Below, in pieces: positions 8,497-20,600 of a stretch of DNA of 64,000 nucleotides. Source of the stretch: Glycomyces lechevalierae (GTDB lineage Bacteria > Actinomycetota > Actinomycetes > Mycobacteriales > Micromonosporaceae); assembly GCF_027622945.1 (NCBI RefSeq), contig NZ_JAPZVQ010000003.1:176441-240440 (forward strand), in the 5' to 3' direction. The notes under the pieces are model-generated. The model had not been told where the DNA came from, searched no databases, and saw only the letters and a list, made by a program, of their open reading frames with translations. Every line of letters begins with the position of its first letter. The stretch's first letter is position 1. The position numbers and the translations under genes are program-made.

Positions 8497-11400
8497 TCAG
8501 AGCCGCGGAGCGGTCACCGTCTGACGCGATGCCGCCGGGACGGCGCTCCAGGCCAGGCAGTTCACCGTGCCCGATCCCGGAGCGGTCATGTAGACACCGT
8601 GGTTGGTCGCTGCGACTTCAGTTCCGAATTTGCCGTTGGCATTCGCCGATGGATCGCTGATCATCGTATCGATGCCGGCAGCCGGAGCCGATACACCGGT
8701 GACATGCACCAGCCCGTCATCGTCTCCCGTGGCGAAGTTCTCATCAGGGACTCCGATCACGAGTTTCAGACGGTTGTTGTCCACGGCTATCGATGGATTG
8801 AGGTTGTAGAGCCCGACGCTCAAACCGATGTGGTCGGAGCCTTCGGCGCTGTCCCCGAGATTCGACCCTTGGGTGTAATTGGCCCCCAGCGTGAAATTGC
8901 CCGCACTGTCCATGTTGACTAGATGCACCATGCCGGCGTTGGCCACCGTGTTGTCCACTAGATCCTCCCAAGGCACCGAGATCGCGAAGGCGGTGGTGAC
9001 AGACTCCACGCCGGTACCGCCAGCTCGGTAGTCGACGGCGGCGACGTCGTAACCGATCTGGTCACCGGCCTCGAGGCCGGCGGCGAGTGCGGCGTCCTCT
9101 TGGTCGATCCAGGTGGTGTCGACCGGCCAGCCTTCGGGGGAGATCTCATGAGTGAACACGAGCGTTCCGCCGGAGTCGGTCAGTTGCGCGGTGCCGCCGT
9201 CCTCGAATGGGACCCCGACGATGAACCGTGTCCGTGTGGCGGCGATCGACCAGCCAAACTGATCGCCCGCTTCCACCGCACCGGTCACTCCGGCCGTGTT
9301 CTGGTCGACCCAGGCCTTCGAGTCCCCTTGGAGGTAGACCATCGCACCGCCGTCGACCACTTCGGCGATCTCGGTGTCGCCGTCTCGGTATGCGCCGGTG
9401 GTATCCGTCTGGACGTCTTCGCCGGGGATGCCGATGATCAGCACAGGAGTGCCGTCGGTGCGGTTCGCCGCGGTCACCGAATGGCCGAATCTGTCCCCAG
9501 CCTCGTTCGCGCCCGGAATGCCGCTCGAGTTCTGCGCGAGCATCGTATCGGCGCTAGGGTCGATGCCCTCCGGCGAACCTGGAAGGAGTTGGACGTAACC
9601 GATCCCGTTCTCGCCCGGTGCACCCGCGACGATATCGGCACAGCCGTCCCGGTTCGCATCGTAGGTGGCGACCGAGAATCCGAACTGATCGTCGGCCTCC
9701 GCCGCGCCTTCGACGCCGGCGCTGTCCTGGTGCACGAGGCTCGCGGCCCCGGTCGCACCGTCCACGAAGTAGAACGCGCCGGAGTTCAGAACGCCGTTCA
9801 CGTCGTAATCCGGCAGTGGCAAGACCGCGTCTCGGTAGCCGTCGCCGTTGACGTCGCCTTCGGTACCGAAGCACGTCTGCGGGTCCGCCCACATCGGTTC
9901 CGGGCCGGCGAAGTTGTCGCCCGTGGACTTGCGCGCCCACAGTGCCCCGATGGCGCCGCCGGTTCCCGCGCGGAGGAAGAACAGGTCCTCCTTGCCGTCG
10001 CCGTTGAAGTCGCCGCCAGCGAGGTCGGTGTGCACCCATGGCGTCATTTCCGAGAGGCAACCGGTGCAACGGTCCGAGTACCCATAAGCGGTGTTGGGTT
10101 CGAAGCCGGCCCGGTCAGGCTTGGTCATGGCGGCTTGGAGTCGGATGCGGTTGTCGAAGCGGTAGGTGGTGACGAGATCCGGCAGCCCGTCGGCATTCAT
10201 GTCGGCGAGCGTCAACTTGTATCGCTCGGTATCCCAGTTGTTCGGCGTGTCCAATGCGTACACGGGAGAACCGAGTCCGGATTTCGAACCGTAGCGGATG
10301 TAGATGTCGGCGCTGCCGTCGGCGCCGGTGCGGATCTCAACGACGTCGCCCCACCAGTCGCCGTCGAAATCGCCGGCGGCCAGCTCGATCAAGCGAGTGT
10401 CACCAGTGCCGCTTGCCACCTGGACGGGGGCCTCGAACGACCATTTGCCAGCGGTTTTGACGAACTTCGACCGCCAGATCGAGTAGGCGCCGTTCGCATC
10501 CCCGCGCATCAGCACCAGATCGTCTGCCTGGTCGCCCGACAGGTCCTCCAACTGAAGCTGCGTCTCAGCGAGCTCCCAGTCTCCAGCGGCGCTCAGGTCG
10601 AGCCGTTCGATCGCATTGTGGCTGAACGTTCCTCCGTCCTTGGTGCAGGTGCGGTCCCTCGGTCCGCAGGCGGGCATGGCCCAGACCTCGAAGTGGTCGT
10701 CGCCGGGGACTGCAACCACGAGGTCGTCGCGCCCGTCGCCGTTGACATCGCCCGAGCGCCAGACCGCGTCGCTCACGCGCCAGTCGCGGGTCGCGTCGAA
10801 GTTGAGTGAGTCGGACTCGAACACCGGATCGACCGACCGCACCAGGTTCCCGGCGCCGTCGTTCTTCATCAAGTAAATGTCCGAGTACAGCCCGTCGGCC
10901 TCGACCACGGCAAGCGCGTCGTCGAATCCGTCGCCGTTGAAGTCGCCGGCGACCAGCTCACTGTGGGTTTCGCGGACCGTACCGTCGGCGAGGGCTTTGA
11001 TCTGCTGGTCGTCGAAGACGCCGGTGTTCACGTTGAGATTGTCGATCGCGCCCGGCCAGTAATCGGCCACGGCGTCGCGGTGCAGTACCGATCCGACCCT
11101 GAGCGGACCGGTGGCCGACCAGAGCTTGAACCCGGTCTTCTGCCCGGCGGGCAGGCCGTTGACGTAGATCGAGGCGGTCCCGGTCGAGGCCTCGTATGTA
11201 ACCGCAAGGTGCGTCCACTGGCCCATCTGCACAGGCGTATCGGCGTCGAGCTCGGTCCAGGTGTACCCGCTGGCGACGTCTGCGCTGGCGGCACGGAACG
11301 ACCACTTGTCGCGGGCGCTGAGGTATCCGAGATAAAACCCGCCGTTGTGAGCTCCGTCTTGGCTGATCACGTTCGCGGTGGTGCCGTCGCGGTCGAGTCG

Positions 11401-14400
11401 CACCCAGGCGCCGACAGTGAAGTCCCCGCTGGTGGTGAGGACCGGCCCGTCTGTGGTCGCGGTCGCGTTGCTGCCGTTGAGTTGAGCGGCGGAGCCTTGG
11501 AAGCCCTCGACTAGATCGATTGCACCCGAGCCGGTCAGGTCATTGCCTCCGCCCGAAATGTCAGAGAACTTGACAGATTGAGACTCGAAGTCCCAGCTGC
11601 CTTCGGCGTGCTGACCGAGCCGCTGGATCTCGCCGATCTGGACTTCCCGGTCCCAGACCTTGACGTCGTCTACGTCACCGGCGAAATAGGTGCCCTTCTT
11701 GCCTCCCCAGAGGTCACGTCCGAGGGCGAACCCCTTCGTCGACCGCCACTCGTCGCCGAACGCCGCGGTGTTCTGGAGCTGCCCGTCGACGTAGAGCTTG
11801 AGTTTCTGGTCTGCGAATGAGAAGGCTCCCGTGACGTGGTACCAGACGCCCGCTTCGGCGGTGATGTTCGAACCTGCCGACACCGCCAGCAGGCCCGAGG
11901 CCGTCGAGTCCTGGTTCGAGGCCACCATCAGGAACTTGTGGCTCTCGCCGTCGTACTTGAGCATGAACGCCGAGTTGACGAGGCCATCCTGCGACGCGAT
12001 AGTGTAGTCCACATCGGTCTGGTGAATCCTCACCCACGCGGACACGGTGTACGACGAGTTCGTCGGGATCACCGGTGCAGTGGTCGCCGCCTGGTCGTCG
12101 CCGTCGAAGGTGAGGTACCGCAGATGGTCGTCGGCGGCGTCGGCGGGAGTCCCGCCGGTCCACGTGCCGTTCGTGAGCGTCAGCGGCCAGGACGCGTCGG
12201 TGGGGTAGCCGGGGTAGTTCGTGTCCGCGGCCGTCGTGCCCTCGGTCTCATCGAGCTTCCAGTGCGCGACCGGTGACCCGTTCGGGTTGACACTGAAGGT
12301 GTACGTGGTCTTGCTCGAGACGTTCCCGTGCTGGTCGTACGCCCAGACGCTCAGGTTCTGTGTGCCGCTGACGGTCGGGTCGAGCGCGATCGTCGCCGCT
12401 GCGCCCAATGTCGAGACCGGAGCGGTGTTGTCCCCGTAGGCGTCCTGCATGCTCCAGGAGTATCCGGCGGTGTCCGCTGAGGTCGAGTCGATCGTGAACC
12501 GGCCGGTCTTGCCGACGGCTCCGTATTGCTTGCCGTCGGCCGGATAGTCAGTGGAGACGACTGTCGGTTTGACCGGAGGCGTCGTGTCGATGAGCACGGT
12601 GCAGCCGCCTGCACTCGCGCCCGTAGCACGGCTGTCTTTGGCGGCCACCGTGGCCGTGTACGTCTGGCCCGTCACGTCGGACGCCTTCACGGTCCAGGTG
12701 GCCCTCGACGCGTCGGCGCCGGAAGAGTTCCAGGCCTTCGTGGTTCCCGAGACCTGGTCCTTCCAACTCAGGACGCCGTCCATGTTGTCGCCCTCGTCGT
12801 CGGAGAGCTTCGCGGTCACGGTCCACGAGGTGCCCGCGCCGAGTTTCACGGTCTTCCCTGGGGCGCAGGACTGCCCGTCGATCGTGAACGAGCCGGGCTT
12901 GTTCGGAGCGGTGTTGTACTTGACGCTCAGGTAGAAGCCGGTGTGGCCGTCGCCGACCTTCTCAGGTCCGAAGCGGCGGAAGCTCGGGCACTGGTCGCCG
13001 CAGGACTCCGACGAGGATCTCAGGCCGAACTGGATCTTCCTGTCGCTGGAGTTCGCGACGTCCTGGACGTAGTCCGTAACGTCCGTCCACAGTTGACGCG
13101 GTGCGCCGCAGCCGGAGGCGATGCCCTCGTCGCGGGACGCGATCTTGGCGCCCCAGCTGCCCTGGTCGTTCCAGGTCCAGTTCTTCAGGTTTCCCGCGTC
13201 GAGCTCGTGGAGGTCGGCGGTGGCCGAGATCCCGTCGCACGAGCGCATCCACGAGTACGTCATGGTCATGCGCAGGTTCGCGTCGATGATGTCCTTGCCG
13301 CGGAACTTCGACGTGTTGAACTCGAACGCCAGACGCCAGGTCTGCTCCATCGAGCCGTCGGCCTTGTGCGCACGGCCGAGGCGCGCGGTCCCGTTGGGGT
13401 CCCGCTCGAACGATCCGCCGTTGTAGTAGCTGCGGTTGCGGTACGACGAGTAGTCCGAGACCATCGCCCACGCGCTCGAATCGAGCTTCACGACCTCCGG
13501 GTCGATCCGGATCGGGTAGACCGCCGCCGGATCCGCGAGCATGGCCGGGTCGGGGGCGAGGGTGAGCACGCCGTCGGCGAACGCCGCCCCGACAGTCGCG
13601 CTCATCGAATAGGTCGAGGGGGACCAGCCGTCGCTGACGGCGTCGCCGACCCCTTCGTCGGGGACGGTCGAGTCCCACATCAGGGGCGTCGGACCGCCGA
13701 AGACCACATTGCCCTCGTAGTCGCTGATCTCAAGTGCCCCAGTGGTTCCCACCGCGGCCGTGAAGCCGTCGAGCACGAGTCCGAGCTCGATGCTCGCCAC
13801 TTCCGCGGAGGCGGCGGCCTCGGGGGTCTTCACCTCGAAGACCTTCGCGAAGCCGGTGTTCGTCGCGCGCACCTTCAGGTCCACGCCGGGGAGGACCTCG
13901 GCGTACACCGCGGTGTCACCGGTGACCGTCGGCACCGGGAGCGCCTCGTGCCAGGTGTAGGTCACGGTGCGGCCGTGGACGTCAGTGATGGTGACCAGGT
14001 CGCTGGTTCCGCCGGCGGACAGTTCGATGCCGAGGTCGGAGTTCGCCGGCACGTAGGCGCCCGCCCCCGAGTCGACGAGCGTGTTGTCGATCTCGGCCCA
14101 GGTGCCGTCGTCGGTCTGCGCCTGGTACGGCTCCAGCGCGATCTCTTCGACGAACGTCCCGTCAGGGGCGGCGAACACCTCTGACGAAGCGCTTGCGAGC
14201 GAGTCGATCTCGACGTTCGCGCCGGTCGCGGCGGCTTCGGTGACGGCGTCCGAGATCTCGGTGTCGGTCCCGGTCTCCGATGAGTCCGACCCGGGGGGAA
14301 CGCCTTCCGCGGGGGTCTCCTGCGCGAGCACAGGCGGCGGGGTGATGAAGGCCGACAACGCAGCTGCGCCCGCGGCCAAGGCCGTCAGGCGCAGCGCGAT

Positions 14401-14424
14401 CGGTCTGCGGGGTATGGATCGCAA
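8497..14424 (-). CDS. giant secreted LamG / FG-GAP repeat protein
   Basis: 1975 aa from a TTG start at 14424 (GGGAG six bases upstream; signal peptide follows at once: RSIPRRPIALRL, hydrophobic core, PPVLAQ). Order of parts: N-terminal region like those preceding RHS-associated modules (EEIALEPYQAQTDDGTWAEI); a beta domain with LGRAHKADGS at about residues 350-480; two concanavalin-like LamG domains (VAHWKLDET and GSWDFESQS) between about 730 and 1160; then an FG-GAP/VCBS propeller region with calcium-loop repeats such as GDFNGDGFDDALAVV, GDVNGDGRDDLVVAV, ADMNADGLPDLVTT and GDFNGDGKEDLFFLR. The C-terminal 450 residues resemble integrin-alpha type repeats. It should be an extracellular binding or scaffold protein. 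It is divergent from the RHS toxin gene and shares its 211-bp promoter region. No enzyme active site was seen. Confidence 0.85.
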   Translation of the reverse strand: MRSIPRRPIALRLTALAAGAAALSAFITPPPVLAQETPAEGVPPGSDSSETGTDTEISDAVTEAAATGANVEIDSLASASSEVFAAPDGTFVEEIALEPYQAQTDDGTWAEIDNTLVDSGAGAYVPANSDLGIELSAGGTSDLVTITDVHGRTVTYTWHEALPVPTVTGDTAVYAEVLPGVDLKVRATNTGFAKVFEVKTPEAAASAEVASIELGLVLDGFTAAVGTTGALEISDYEGNVVFGGPTPLMWDSTVPDEGVGDAVSDGWSPSTYSMSATVGAAFADGVLTLAPDPAMLADPAAVYPIRIDPEVVKLDSSAWAMVSDYSSYRNRSYYNGGSFERDPNGTARLGRAHKADGSMEQTWRLAFEFNTSKFRGKDIIDANLRMTMTYSWMRSCDGISATADLHELDAGNLKNWTWNDQGSWGAKIASRDEGIASGCGAPRQLWTDVTDYVQDVANSSDRKIQFGLRSSSESCGDQCPSFRRFGPEKVGDGHTGFYLSVKYNTAPNKPGSFTIDGQSCAPGKTVKLGAGTSWTVTAKLSDDEGDNMDGVLSWKDQVSGTTKAWNSSGADASRATWTVKASDVTGQTYTATVAAKDSRATGASAGGCTVLIDTTPPVKPTVVSTDYPADGKQYGAVGKTGRFTIDSTSADTAGYSWSMQDAYGDNTAPVSTLGAAATIALDPTVSGTQNLSVWAYDQHGNVSSKTTYTFSVNPNGSPVAHWKLDETEGTTAADTNYPGYPTDASWPLTLTNGTWTGGTPADAADDHLRYLTFDGDDQAATTAPVIPTNSSYTVSAWVRIHQTDVDYTIASQDGLVNSAFMLKYDGESHKFLMVASNQDSTASGLLAVSAGSNITAEAGVWYHVTGAFSFADQKLKLYVDGQLQNTAAFGDEWRSTKGFALGRDLWGGKKGTYFAGDVDDVKVWDREVQIGEIQRLGQHAEGSWDFESQSVKFSDISGGGNDLTGSGAIDLVEGFQGSAAQLNGSNATATTDGPVLTTSGDFTVGAWVRLDRDGTTANVISQDGAHNGGFYLGYLSARDKWSFRAASADVASGYTWTELDADTPVQMGQWTHLAVTYEASTGTASIYVNGLPAGQKTGFKLWSATGPLRVGSVLHRDAVADYWPGAIDNLNVNTGVFDDQQIKALADGTVRETHSELVAGDFNGDGFDDALAVVEADGLYSDIYLMKNDGAGNLVRSVDPVFESDSLNFDATRDWRVSDAVWRSGDVNGDGRDDLVVAVPGDDHFEVWAMPACGPRDRTCTKDGGTFSHNAIERLDLSAAGDWELAETQLQLEDLSGDQADDLVLMRGDANGAYSIWRSKFVKTAGKWSFEAPVQVASGTGDTRLIELAAGDFDGDWWGDVVEIRTGADGSADIYIRYGSKSGLGSPVYALDTPNNWDTERYKLTLADMNADGLPDLVTTYRFDNRIRLQAAMTKPDRAGFEPNTAYGYSDRCTGCLSEMTPWVHTDLAGGDFNGDGKEDLFFLRAGTGGAIGALWARKSTGDNFAGPEPMWADPQTCFGTEGDVNGDGYRDAVLPLPDYDVNGVLNSGAFYFVDGATGAASLVHQDSAGVEGAAEADDQFGFSVATYDANRDGCADIVAGAPGENGIGYVQLLPGSPEGIDPSADTMLAQNSSGIPGANEAGDRFGHSVTAANRTDGTPVLIIGIPGEDVQTDTTGAYRDGDTEIAEVVDGGAMVYLQGDSKAWVDQNTAGVTGAVEAGDQFGWSIAATRTRFIVGVPFEDGGTAQLTDSGGTLVFTHEISPEGWPVDTTWIDQEDAALAAGLEAGDQIGYDVAAVDYRAGGTGVESVTTAFAISVPWEDLVDNTVANAGMVHLVNMDSAGNFTLGANYTQGSNLGDSAEGSDHIGLSVGLYNLNPSIAVDNNRLKLVIGVPDENFATGDDDGLVHVTGVSAPAAGIDTMISDPSANANGKFGTEVAATNHGVYMTAPGSGTVNCLAWSAVPAASRQTVTAPRL

Positions 14425-14565
14425 GGGGGGCTCCCTATTCGATTGGTTCGGGGTCGCCGGGGCCCGGTGCGAGCACGCGGCTGCGGAGAGTATGCCAGGG
14501 ACAGTTGTCAGAGGACAGTCCATGTCCCACCAAATGGGCGCAAGTACGGACTCGTCGAGAAGGGG

Positions 14566-14595
14566 TTGATTGTTCTGTGAGGACTCTGCTACAGT
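14566..14595 (+). promoter_or_regulatory. probable promoter of the RHS toxin gene
   Basis: TTGATT (14566-14571) and TACAGT (14590-14595) separated by 18 bases, ending 40 bases before the preferred GTG start at 14636. This is the best sigma-70-like match in the divergent gap. I could not identify an equally good element for the opposite strand. Confidence 0.5.
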
Positions 14596-14635
14596 CCCGT
14601 CCGAAACAACTTCATGTACCCCTCCAGGAGCCCCT

Positions 14636-17600
14636 GTGGACGACGCCCCCCGTACGCCCGAGCCCAAGCGCCCCAACGACAAGGCTAGATCGAAGCGCCC
14701 CACGATAGTGGACGTCGTCGACATGCCCTGGCGAGTATCGCGAAAGACCCTGGTCAAGCGCGGCATCACGTTCGCCGGCATCACGGCGCTTACCGCTGGG
14801 TTCCTCATGTGGGTGGGGGTTTGGGAACCCGAGTACCGTCCTGATGAGATAGATCAGGAATTGTCCGTTCCCGGTGAGAACTTCACACCCGAAGACGTCG
14901 AACTGCCTGAAGACGCCTCCGAGAACAGCGTTCTCGAAGGCGACCAAGAGGTCGCGTTCCCGGCACTGACATCCGTAGACGTCGATCTCCCGCCCGGCGA
15001 GCGGGTCGAGATCGCCGAACTCGGCGTCACAATCCGTGGCGTCGGCGCTAACGCTCCGTCGAGTGTACGCGTCGAACTCGGGGCCGCCTCGGCCGCCGAC
15101 GGCCTCCGATGGAACCTCGAACGCACCGACGGCTCCGCCGAACCCGGCACCGTCGAAGCCGTCTTCGACTACAGCGCCTACCGGAATGCGGGCGGCGCCG
15201 ACTGGGACGACCGGCTCAAGGCCTACAACGCGTCCGGCGCCGAGATCCCCTCCACCCACAACGGCATCGACGGGACGCTCACCACCGAGATCGCCCTCGA
15301 ACCCACGGGAACCGGCGGCGGCTACGTCCCGACTACTGCGACCGGCACCGAAGGCGGCCACGCCCAGGGCTCGTCCACCGCGGCCGTCACCCTCGCCGCC
15401 TCCGCTTCCGGCGACAACGGCACCTTCGCCGCGACCAGCCTCGCACCGTCCTCAACCTGGTCCGCCGGGAATCCCACCGGCGACTTCGCCTGGTCGTACC
15501 CGATCGACGCCCCGTCCTCCGTCGGCGGCCTCGATCCCTCCATCGCCCTCGCGTACTCGTCCTCGGCCGTCGACGGCCGAAACGAGTCCACGAACAACCA
15601 GCCCTCCACTATCGGCGAAGGCTTCTCGTTCGACCCCGGGTACATCGAGCGGAACTACACGTCCTGCCAGATGGACGATGAAGACGACGCCAACAACCCC
15701 GCCGAAGCCGAAACCGGCGGCGACCAGTGCTGGGCCACCGACAACGCCGTCCTCTCCCTCAACGGCTCCGGCGGCGAGCTCGTCCGCGACGACGACACCG
15801 GCAAGTGGAAGATCAAGAACGACGACGCTTCCCGCGTGGAAAAGCTCTCCGGCGCGAACAACGGCGACGACAACGGCGAGTACTGGAAGGTCACCACCGG
15901 CGCCGGCGTCCAGTACTTCTTCGGGCTCAACCGCCTGCCCGGCTACGGCACCGGCAAGTCCGAGACCCAGTCGACCTCCACCGTCCCGGTCTTCGGGAAC
16001 CACCCCGACGAGCCCTGCCACGCGACCTCCTTCGCGGACTCCTGGTGCGACCAGGCCTGGCGCTGGCGCCTCGACTGGGTCGTCGACACCCACGGCAACG
16101 CGATGGCGTACTTCTACGAGGGCGAGACCAACCACTACCTGCTCAACCTCGACGCCGACCAGCCGGTCGACTACGACCGCGGCGCGAACCTGGCCCGCAT
16201 CGACTACGGCCTCCGCTCCGGCGACGCCTACACCGGCGCCGTCAACCGTGTCGTCTTCGACCTCGCCGACCGCTGCCTCGCTGGATCGACCTGCGACTAC
16301 GACCACCCCGAGAACTGGCCCGACGTCCCGCTCGACCAGTACTGCGACGGCACCGTCGCCGACTGCGAAGGCATCTACTCGCCGACGTTCTTCACCGACC
16401 AGCGGCTCGCGTCCATCACCACCCAGGTCTACACCGGAGGGACCTGGAAGGGCGTCGACCAGTGGGGCCTCGCGCAGTCATGGCCCGACCCCGGCGACTC
16501 GACCCGCGCCGGCCTCTGGCTCGACGGGATCACCCGTACCGGCCTCGCGGGCACGACGCCGATTGCGCTGCCGCAGGTCACGTTCGACGGGATTCAGCTC
16601 TACAACCGCGTCCAGAAGACCCTGGACACGAAGGCTCCGATGAACTGGTTCCGGATCTCCGCGATCCGCAACGGCACCGGCGGCGTCACCACCGTCAACT
16701 ACACCGACACCGAATGCGACGCCAAGGCCGGCGTCATGCCGTCGTCCCCTCAGGACAACGACATGCGGTGCATGCCGGTCGTCACCAAGCTCGCCGAGGA
16801 CAACAACGGCGTCACCGAGTACGACTGGTACCACAAATACGTCGTCACCGAGGTCGCCGAGATCGACACCACCGGCGGCTCGCCGCCGGTCACGACCGCG
16901 TACGAGTACATCGGCAAGCCCGCCTGGCGCTACGCCGACGACGACGGCCTGACCGACAAGGAGTACAAGACCTGGTCGGACTACCGCGGTTACTCAGGCC
17001 TGCGGACGATCACCGGCGACGGCTCCGACGACAAGTTCGTCAGCGAGACCACCTACTTCCGCGGACTCGACGGCCAGAAGCTCCCCGACGGCACGACCAC
17101 CTCGGTCAAGGTCGACGGGATCACCGACCACGACGAGTTCGCCGGACGCCCCCGCACCGAGACGACGTTCCTCGACGGCGCGCCGATCTCCAAGACCGTC
17201 ACCACGCCTTGGCGTTCCGAGCCCACCGCGACCCGCGTTCGCGACTGGGGCACGGTGTACGCCCGCCACACCGGGACCAGTGTCGTGGCCTCGTCGTCCG
17301 TCCTGTCCGACGGGACTTGGCGAACGGTCACCGCGACGACCAAGTACGACTCGTACGGCATGGCCATCTCGACCGAGTCCTCGGGCGTGACCGGCGTCGA
17401 CGGCGACGAGCAGTGCGTCAAGATCACTTACGCTCGCAACACGACCGCCTGGATCGTGAACCTGCCTGTGCGGACACAGACCCTTTCGGCGAAGTGCGCG
17501 GCGACGCCGTCGCTCCCTGGGGACCTCATCTCGGACGAACGCGTCTACTACGACTACGCGACGACGCACACGACGGCCCCGACCAAGGGCGACATCACCA

Positions 17601-20600
17601 AGACGGAGACCGCGAAGGACTACGCGAGCGGCGCGCCGGTCTACCTGACCACGGGATCGATCACGGTCGACCAGTACGGTCGCGGCGTGACGTCGACCGA
17701 TGTGGACGGCAACGTCACGACGACGGCCTATACGCCCACCACCGGCGGGCCCGTGACCGGTGTGACCACGACGAACCCGCTCGGACACCAGAACACCCAG
17801 ACTCTGGATCCCCTGCGCGCCAACGTTCTTCAGGCGACCGACGCCAACCAGAACCTGACCGAGATGCAGTACGACGCGCTCGGCAGGCTCGTCGCCGGCT
17901 GGACGCCCGACCGGACGAAGGCCGACGGGTACGAACCGTCAGCGAAGTTCGAGTACCTGCTGCGGAACGACGAGGCCTCGGCCACCGTCACCCACGGCAT
18001 CAACGCGAACAGCACCTACACCACGACGATCGAGCTGTTCGACGGTCTCATGCGCTCGCGCCAGACCCAGATCCCCGCGCCCGACGGCGGCCGGATCATC
18101 ACCGACACCGTCTACGACACGCACGGGCTCGTCCACAAGCAGTACGGCGCCTACTACAACGACCAGGCGCCGTCCACCTCGCAGTTCACGGCCTCGGACA
18201 ACGACATCCCGGGCATGACCGCGTACGAGTACGACACCGCCGGACGGGTGACCGCTGAGGTTTTCCTGCAGCACGGGATCGAGCAGTACCGCACCAAGAC
18301 GCTGTACGACGGTGAGGAAGTCACCGTCATCGACCCGGACGGCCGCGCGGCCACCTCGGTCGTCGACGAGAGCGGCAACACCGTGGAGGTGCGGAACCTC
18401 CACACGTCCGACCCTGCGGGCGCCTACGACTCGATCACGTACGAGTACGACCATGCCGACCGGCTGCGCGCGATGACCGACACCGGCGGCAACGAGTGGA
18501 CGTACGAGTACGACCTCCTGGGCCGCCAGACCGCGGTGAACGACCCCGACACCGGCCGCACCGAGACGACCTACTACGACAACGGCCTCACCGAATCGGT
18601 GACCAAACCGGTGACCGCCTCGACCGAGCAGAGCATCTGGTACGAGTACGACGAGCTCGGCCGCGTCCTGTACGTCATGAAGGACGCCTTCGACGGCCCG
18701 CTCATGGAGGCCTACGAATACGACCTCTTCGGCCTCGGTCTTCCTGCGACGACCTCCTCCTGGGACGAGGACGACAACCTCTACAAGACCCGCGTGCTCG
18801 GTTATGACGCCGCGAGTCGTCCTGTCGGCGTGCGGTACACGCTCGACGGGAGCTTCGGTGCGCTCGATCGCTCGTTCGACTTCCGGTACACCTACAACAG
18901 GGACGGCTCGGTCGCCCAGGTGACCTACCCGGCCGCGGGCGGGCTGGCCGCGGAAGAAGTGGTGACCACCTACTCCGATCTCGGTCTGCCGCAGACGACC
19001 TACTCGCCGAGGCAGTGGTACGTCTCCGACTCGACCTACACGAAGTACGCCGAGATCGCGCAGATGACGATGGACCCGGACGGCCCGAACGTGTCGGAGG
19101 CACCGGTCGCCTGGCAGGCCTTCACCTATGAAGACGGCACACGGCGCATGACCGGGTCGAGCTTCGAGATCTCCACCGGTCCCGACCATGTGATCTCGGA
19201 CCTGACATACGAGTACACCGACGGCGGTCTGATCACCTCGATCGACAACCAGTCGAACCTCGGCGCGGACACGCAGTGCTTCGCCTACGACTACCTGAAG
19301 CGCATCACCGACGCGTGGACCGGCGCGACTCCGGCAGTCTGCGACGCGGAGCCGACCAGCACGAGCCAGGTCGGCGGAGCGGCGCCGTACTGGCAGTCCT
19401 GGACGTTCGACGACTCGGGCAACCGCAGCAGCCAGGTTGACCACCTGGCCGCGGAGAGCGTGGGTTACAAGTACGAAGGGGCGCAACCGCACACCCTCAC
19501 GTCAGCGACGATCGCGAACAGCTCGGGATCGAAGACCCTCTCGTACGCGTACGACTCTGCGGGGAACACGACCTCCCGTCCCGACGCGAACGGTGCCGCC
19601 CAGACGCTGACGTGGTCACCTGAGGGCGAACTTGAAACGAGTTCTACCGCCGGCAAGACCACTGATTACGACTACACCGCCGACGGCAGTCGGATCTCCA
19701 GGACCGATCCGGACGGCACCATGACGGTGTTCCTCCCGGGCATGGAGGTCGTCAAGGCCGCGGACGGGACGCTCAGCGCGTCGCGCTACTACGCGCACGG
19801 CGGCAGTCAAGTGGCGATCCGTACCAACGACGACAATCTGTCGTGGCTCGGCGCCGACCTCCAGGGCACCTCGACCGCCGCGGTCGACATGGATTCGCAC
19901 GCGGTTCAGGTCCGCTACTTCGACATTTACGGCAACGAGCGGGGAACGCCGGCCGAGTCCTGGGTCGATGAGCGCGGATTCCTCGGCGCGCCTGAGGACC
20001 CCTCCGGCCTGACCCACCTGGGCGCCAGAGAGTACGACCCGTTGCTGGGACGCTTCATATCCGCGGACCCGGTGCTCAATCCGACCGACTCGCAGCAGAT
20101 GGGCGGGTACTCCTACGCGAACCACTCGCCTGTATCCTTCTCCGACCCTTCTGGACTCGCCCCGGGGCACAACAGCAACGGCTCCTGCATCGACGGCGAC
20201 TGCTCGTACTACCAGAACGACAAGGATCTGCGCAGCAAGGAGGACTGCCAGAAGTACGCGGGGACCTCGGCGGCGTGCGGCGCCGGCAAAGGCACCGGCG
20301 CGGTCACCGACGAACAACGGGCGAAGGCCGACGCGGAACGCGACGTCGACGAGGACCTGCAGCAGGACGCCGATGCGGCGCAGGACATCCTGAACATCTC
20401 CATCGTCGATGTGGTCATCGATGTCGGCGCGGAAATCCTGCTCGACCTGATCGGCGTCAACGACATCATGTCGTGCGTCGGAGCGGGCGACATGATGTCC
20501 TGCGCCTCGCTGCTCATGGACCTGATCCCATGGGCGAAGGTCGCGAAGCTTGCCGGGAAGCTCTTTAAGGCCGCCAAGAAGATCTACAAGGCGGTCACGG

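Noticed and set aside
9100..14184. Long plus-strand frames opposite the LamG/FG-GAP gene
   Set aside because: They are rich in Arg, Val and Gly with no domain, as expected for antisense frames in a high-GC gene. The minus-strand protein has clear domains throughout.
14425..14808. Extension of the LamG/FG-GAP gene to an ATG at 14808
   Set aside because: It would run through the promoter and start of the RHS gene and put 128 residues before a signal peptide. The TTG at 14424 has a good ribosome site.
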